DNA of 8,292 nucleotides. Origin: Candidatus Bathyarchaeota archaeon. Its GTDB lineage: Archaea; Thermoproteota; Bathyarchaeia; Bathyarchaeales; B26-1. Position 1 is the stretch's first letter, and the number at the start of each line of letters is the position of its first letter. Positions 5,310 to 8,292 of the stretch are shown here, piece after piece. The notes beneath the pieces are model-generated. The model did no database searches, was not told where the DNA came from, and saw only the letters and a program-made list of their open reading frames with translations. The stretch lies in contig JAGTRH010000052.1 in NCBI GenBank assembly GCA_018396795.1, forward strand, positions 1 to 8,292, written 5' to 3'. The translations under genes were made by a program, and so were the position numbers.

Positions 5310-5854
5310 TGCCAGCCCAGCATGCCATATATGAGCGGAGGCAGGGCCATGCCGGCTATGAGCCCAATTACGCCGAAGATCTGCACGTAATTCTCAGCCT
5401 CAGCCCTTTCAGTCAGCTCCAGATACATCTCTGGGAAGAGAGCTATCCAGTTTATAATGGTAAAAGTGTAAATCGTGTCAAAGAGTAGAATTGTCAGCGT
5501 GAAATAGAGGAATAGTCCAACATCACTAGATAATACTCCGAAAGCTGATGGTATCCAAACAAGTAGATAGGAGATTGCTAAAGGAGGCGCTCCAAAGGCT
5601 ATATACGGTATTCTTCTACCCCACCTCGTCCTTGTTCTATCTGAAATATATCCCGCGATAGGGTCATTTATCGCGTTCCATAAGCCATAAATGCTCCATC
5701 CTAATGATGCAAACTGCACATTCAATCTGAGAACATCAACGTAGAAGAAGAACACAAAGGTCACGAAAGACTGATAGGAAACTTGGGCCGCAAAATATCC
5801 GACGCCGTACAACACTTTGTGTATCCTTTTCCTCGCCCATGCATCTAAGCTCAT
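5204..5854 (-). CDS. GPH symporter, N-terminal half (helices 1-6)
   Basis: The frame is 216 codons long; residues 1-203 are genuine GPH sequence and the last 13 (GRGRSLLVRKPYL) are out-of-frame readthrough. Six hydrophobic segments are visible (about 17-39, 47-70, 83-102, 111-140, 155-180, 182-203). The hallmark loop NAINDPIAGYISDRTRTRWGRR spans 60-81, matching 'D.xxDP..G..sDrT.tRwGrrrP'. Asp64 corresponds to MelB Asp59, but the position of MelB Asp55 is Asn60 here. The start ATG 5854 opens MSLDAWARKR, as usual for the family, with GTGAG 3 nt upstream as a weak, closely spaced Shine-Dalgarno. Taken alone this half would lack the second bundle and should not transport. Confidence 0.75.
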   Translation of the reverse strand: MSLDAWARKRIHKVLYGVGYFAAQVSYQSFVTFVFFFYVDVLRLNVQFASLGWSIYGLWNAINDPIAGYISDRTRTRWGRRIPYIAFGAPPLAISYLLVWIPSAFGVLSSDVGLFLYFTLTILLFDTIYTFTIINWIALFPEMYLELTERAEAENYVQIFGVIGLIAGMALPPLIYGMLGWQWLGIIIGILTLLTLIVCSFAVGRGRSLLVRKPYL

Positions 5855-5883
5855 TATCTCACGCTTCTGGGATGCCTATCTAT

Positions 5884-5894
5884 GCTTTTTATCC
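5884..5894 (-). promoter_or_regulatory. Possible TATA-like box of the symporter gene
   Basis: On the minus strand the A/T-rich GGATAAAAAGC lies about 30-40 nt before the ATG at 5854, giving a predicted transcript start about 8-12 nt before the start codon. It is the best of several AT-rich candidates in the 138-bp divergent gap, but not a strong match. Confidence 0.3.
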
Positions 5895-5906
5895 ATCAAA
5901 TTAGGC

Positions 5907-5943
5907 GCATACTTAAATGCCGAAATACTATGTTCACTTAAAT
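5907..5943. repeat. Short repeats in the divergent symporter / GH116 control region
   Basis: ACTTAAAT occurs twice as a direct repeat (5911-5918 and 5936-5943, 25 bp apart), and the first copy lies inside GCAT-N6-ATGC (5907-5920), a small interrupted palindrome. Their position between the two divergent starts would suit operator sites for a shared regulator, but AT-rich 8-mers of this kind also arise by chance. Confidence 0.25.
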
Positions 5944-5950
5944 TTAAATC
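5938..5950 (+). promoter_or_regulatory. TATA-like box of the GH116 gene
   Basis: TTAAATTTAAATC, containing the palindrome ATTTAAAT, predicts a transcript start near 5970. That gives a leader of about 20 nt which just contains the Shine-Dalgarno at 5981, so promoter, ribosome site and start codon are mutually consistent. Confidence 0.4.
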
Positions 5951-5980
5951 TTGAGGGAATGATACTATAACAAACATTTA

Positions 5981-5986
5981 GGTGAG
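5981..5986 (+). promoter_or_regulatory. Shine-Dalgarno of the GH116 gene
   Basis: GGTGAG lies 6 nt before ATG 5993 and is complementary to the conserved 3' end of archaeal 16S rRNA. It is the clearest ribosome binding site in the window and fixes the start of the glycosidase. Confidence 0.7.
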
Positions 5987-5992
5987 AAATCT

Positions 5993-8292
5993 ATGGCCTT
6001 AAAAAGATCCGAGAAGCCTGAGTCCACTTTTCTCCATTTCATTTACAGGGCAAATAAAACTAGAGAAATCTCGTTCCCAATTGGCGGGATTGGAACCGGC
6101 TGTATTGGATTAGCCGGGAATGGTAGATTAATAGACTGGGAGATCTTCAATAGGCCTAATAAAGGAAGCATTAACGGCGTCTCTCACTTCGCCATAAAGG
6201 CCGAGGCTAACGGAAAGTTGCTAGATGCTCGCGTTCTGAACGGTGATCTACCGCCTCCATATACGGGTGAGCTTAATAAGCCGATGTTCCAATCATTCGG
6301 TTTCGGTCCGCCCATAGGTTATATGGCGGGTTTACCGCACTTTAGAGACTTCGAGTTTGAAGGCACGTATCCAATTGCTAAAATAAGGTTTTCAGATGAA
6401 AAGTTTCCTGGAAAGGTTCAGATGATAGCGTTCAACCCATTTATTCCGCTAAATGATTTAGACTCAAGTATACCAGCCGCTTTCTTCGAAATAGACATTG
6501 AGAATACGAGTGAGAATGATATCGTATACTCCGTATGCCTTGTTGTCCAGAATCCGCTGCCAGCTGGGACGACGGTTAACGTTTACGGAGAAAGGGAAGG
6601 AATGCGCTTCATAAAAATGTCATCAACAAAGATTAAGGAAGACGACCCGGAGTTTGGAGACTTAACTATAGCGACCGATGCTTCAGATGTTAGCTATCAA
6701 GAGTATGGGTTCAGGGGAACATGGTTCGATGGACTCTATATTTATTGGAGGGATTTCACCTCACCCGGAAAATTTAGAAATCGTAGGTACCCTCAGCCTC
6801 AGGAAGGAATAAGAGACCACGCGATCCTTGCAGTGCACTTAAGCGTCAAGCCTGGAGAAACCGGACGGGCTAAGTTTATAATATCATGGAATTTCCCAAA
6901 CTGCTACAACTACTGGAATCCGGAAAAAACCGAGAGACCAACCGTATGGAAGAATTATTACGCCAAGATCTTTAAGGACTCAGTTGAAACAGCCTCTTAC
7001 TGTTTAAAGAATTGGGACAGCCTCTATGAAGAGACCGTTGATTTCAGAGACAGCCTATTTACTTCAACATTACCACCCTTCGTGATAGATGCCGTCTCAG
7101 CGAATATCTCGATTCTCAAGTCGCCTACAGTTCTACGTTTAGAAAACGGCTCACTCTATGGATTTGAGGGTTGCCACCCAAACTCTGGCTGCTGCGAGGG
7201 AAGCTGCATGCATGTATGGAACTACGCATATACGCCTTTATTCCTCTTTCCGAAACTTGACCGGTCAATGTGGGACTTACACTACAAGTATGACCAACGT
7301 GAGGATGGGCGCATAAGCTTCAGGCTCCAGTTACCTCTAGGCAGAGATCAATGGAGCTTTCCGCATGCAGCCGTAGATGGACAATTCGGGAGCGCAATTA
7401 GAGCTTACGCCTATTGGAAGTTCACTGGAGATGACGAATGGCTTAAATCAAATTGGCAATCGATAAAGAAGTCGATTGAATATGCGTGGGCTGAAACCAA
7501 TGAGGATAAATGGGACCTTGATAAAGACGGCGTCCTAGAGGGTCGACAGCACAATACACTTGATATGGAGCTTTTCGGTCCAAACTCTTGGTTAACTGGT
7601 CTATATCTAGCAGCCTTAAAAGCCGGGGCTGAGATAGCTGAGTATTTAGGCGAGATGGAGAAGGCTAAGGAGTATAAAGAGATTTTCAATAGGGGTAAAC
7701 GCTGGGTTGAGGAGAATCTGTTCAACGGCGAATACTTCCATCAACTTATTAATTTAAAGGATAAATCGATTCTCGAAAAATATAGTGCCACCGACCCAAG
7801 AGTTGTAAGCGTTTACTGGGACGACGAGCATGAGGAAATAAAATATCAGATCGGTGAAGGATGCGGGATTGATCAAGTACTAGCTCAGTGGCATGCAAAC
7901 TTATGCAACCTGGGTGAAATATTTGATAAGAAGAAGGTTAAGACCGCGCTGAAGTCAATCTATAAGTATAATTTTAAGAGGAGTATGCGTGACTTCTTTA
8001 ATCCATGCAGAATCTTTAGCCTGAATGATGAAGCAGGAACAATTATTTGCAGTTGGCCTGAAGGGAAACCTAAACCTATTATACCGGTTCCATATGCTGA
8101 GGAAACATGGTGCGGAACAGAGTACGCTGGTGCGTCGCATATGATCCAAGAGGGGTTAATTGATGAGGGACTGGAGATAGTTAGAGCTGTTAGGGACAGA
8201 TATGATGGGGAGAAGAGAAACCCATGGAATGAGATAGAGTGCGGAAGTAATTACGCTCGCTCTATGTCTTCTTACGCGCTGTTGCTGGCGCT
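5993..8292 (+). CDS. GH116-family beta-glycosidase (GBA2 / SSO1353-like), 3' end missing
   Basis: The frame is open from ATG 5993 to the window edge, 766 codons, with no stop seen. The N-terminal domain opens with [26 protein letters not shown], typical of the GH116 beta-sandwich domain (Glyco_hydr_116N). The (alpha/alpha)6 catalytic domain (DUF608) follows: the Cys-rich [19 protein letters not shown] (393-411), [13 protein letters not shown] with Glu526 as likely nucleophile, [11 protein letters not shown] with Asp627 as likely acid/base, [14 protein letters not shown] (Glu710) and [20 protein letters not shown] (743-762). Family members hydrolyse beta-glucosides, beta-xylosides or glucosylceramide. 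There is no signal peptide, implying a cytoplasmic enzyme acting on imported or internal glycosides. The nucleophile-to-acid/base spacing, 101 residues, is shorter than in the characterised members I recall (about 127-152). The gene is divergent from the GPH symporter, a natural partner. An estimated few dozen to a hundred residues are cut off. Confidence 0.93.
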   Translation, partial: MALKRSEKPESTFLHFIYRANKTREISFPIGGIGTGCIGLAGNGRLIDWEIFNRPNKGSINGVSHFAIKAEANGKLLDARVLNGDLPPPYTGELNKPMFQSFGFGPPIGYMAGLPHFRDFEFEGTYPIAKIRFSDEKFPGKVQMIAFNPFIPLNDLDSSIPAAFFEIDIENTSENDIVYSVCLVVQNPLPAGTTVNVYGEREGMRFIKMSSTKIKEDDPEFGDLTIATDASDVSYQEYGFRGTWFDGLYIYWRDFTSPGKFRNRRYPQPQEGIRDHAILAVHLSVKPGETGRAKFIISWNFPNCYNYWNPEKTERPTVWKNYYAKIFKDSVETASYCLKNWDSLYEETVDFRDSLFTSTLPPFVIDAVSANISILKSPTVLRLENGSLYGFEGCHPNSGCCEGSCMHVWNYAYTPLFLFPKLDRSMWDLHYKYDQREDGRISFRLQLPLGRDQWSFPHAAVDGQFGSAIRAYAYWKFTGDDEWLKSNWQSIKKSIEYAWAETNEDKWDLDKDGVLEGRQHNTLDMELFGPNSWLTGLYLAALKAGAEIAEYLGEMEKAKEYKEIFNRGKRWVEENLFNGEYFHQLINLKDKSILEKYSATDPRVVSVYWDDEHEEIKYQIGEGCGIDQVLAQWHANLCNLGEIFDKKKVKTALKSIYKYNFKRSMRDFFNPCRIFSLNDEAGTIICSWPEGKPKPIIPVPYAEETWCGTEYAGASHMIQEGLIDEGLEIVRAVRDRYDGEKRNPWNEIECGSNYARSMSSYALLLA

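Larger units (their letters stand above)
4473..5854 (-). pseudogene. GPH-family (MelB-like) sugar:cation symporter, broken by a -1 frameshift
   Basis: Two overlapping minus-strand frames encode the N- and C-terminal halves of one glycoside-pentoside-hexuronide:cation symporter (MFS superfamily, inner-membrane importer of glycosides driven by Na+ or H+). The first frame is good up to SFAV (residue 203); the second becomes homologous at RERPEFASEEALPLKE. Restoring one base near 5245-5248 (the GTAGGG on the coding strand) joins them as V-R-E-R-P-E into a 460-aa protein, a normal GPH length. The break falls in the cytoplasmic loop between helices 6 and 7. It could be a sequencing or assembly error, a recent inactivating mutation, or much less likely recoding, as no standard slippery heptamer is present. 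Both halves keep their family motifs without other stops, which favours an error or a very recent lesion. The gene is divergent from the GH116 glycosidase and upstream of secernin. Confidence 0.85.

Noticed and set aside
7411..7725. 104-codon minus-strand frame inside GH116
   Set aside because: It lies entirely within the uninterrupted GH116 reading frame and overlaps its nucleophile motif; Ser/Leu-rich shadow sequence.
8024..8061. ATGATGA ... CTGA resembling C and D boxes of an sRNA
   Set aside because: It is inside conserved GH116 coding sequence and lacks internal D'/C' boxes at sensible spacing; short motifs like this occur by chance.

Overview
The window looks archaeal, most likely a thermophilic or mesophilic Thermoproteota / Bathyarchaeia-type genome. 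This is inferred from TATA-like boxes about 24-27 nt upstream of start codons (leaderless-style promoters), a GGTGA-type Shine-Dalgarno before one gene, T-tracts instead of strong hairpin terminators, heavy use of AGA/AGG and ATA codons, and protein families common in such archaea. No RNA gene, insertion sequence, CRISPR array or phage gene was found.

Left part (1-2.9 kb): the C-terminal tail of a uroporphyrinogen-decarboxylase (UROD/MtaA) family protein runs in from the left edge. After a gap of about 230 bp comes a DJ-1/PfpI family protein on the minus strand. It is divergent, across a 54-bp promoter region, from a two-gene plus-strand operon: a complete second UROD/MtaA-family protein, then a stand-alone pyruvate-kinase alpha/beta (C-terminal) domain protein 9 bp downstream. 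A T-rich stretch (2871-2907) probably ends this operon.

Middle (2.75-3.13 kb): a 381-bp AT-rich gap holds a nested inverted repeat, an orphan TATA-like box, a tiny possible leaderless ORF and a T6 tract.

Right part (3.1-8.3 kb): a probable carbohydrate locus. On the minus strand lie a GPH-family (MelB-like) sugar:cation symporter, broken by a one-base frameshift exactly between its two six-helix halves, and then a secernin/C69-family Ntn hydrolase that may have its own promoter inside the 33-bp gap. Divergent from the transporter, a GH116 (GBA2 / SSO1353-like) beta-glycosidase begins at 5993 and runs off the right edge (766 codons visible). It has no signal peptide, so the simplest model is import of a small beta-glycoside by the symporter followed by hydrolysis in the cytoplasm. 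The secernin's substrate is not evident.

The points most worth a second look are the frameshifted symporter and its altered cation-site residues, the UROD-like protein lacking the usual Cys zinc ligands paired with a pyruvate-kinase-like domain, and the orphan promoter with inverted repeat in the 3-kb gap. No clearly new multi-gene system is visible.
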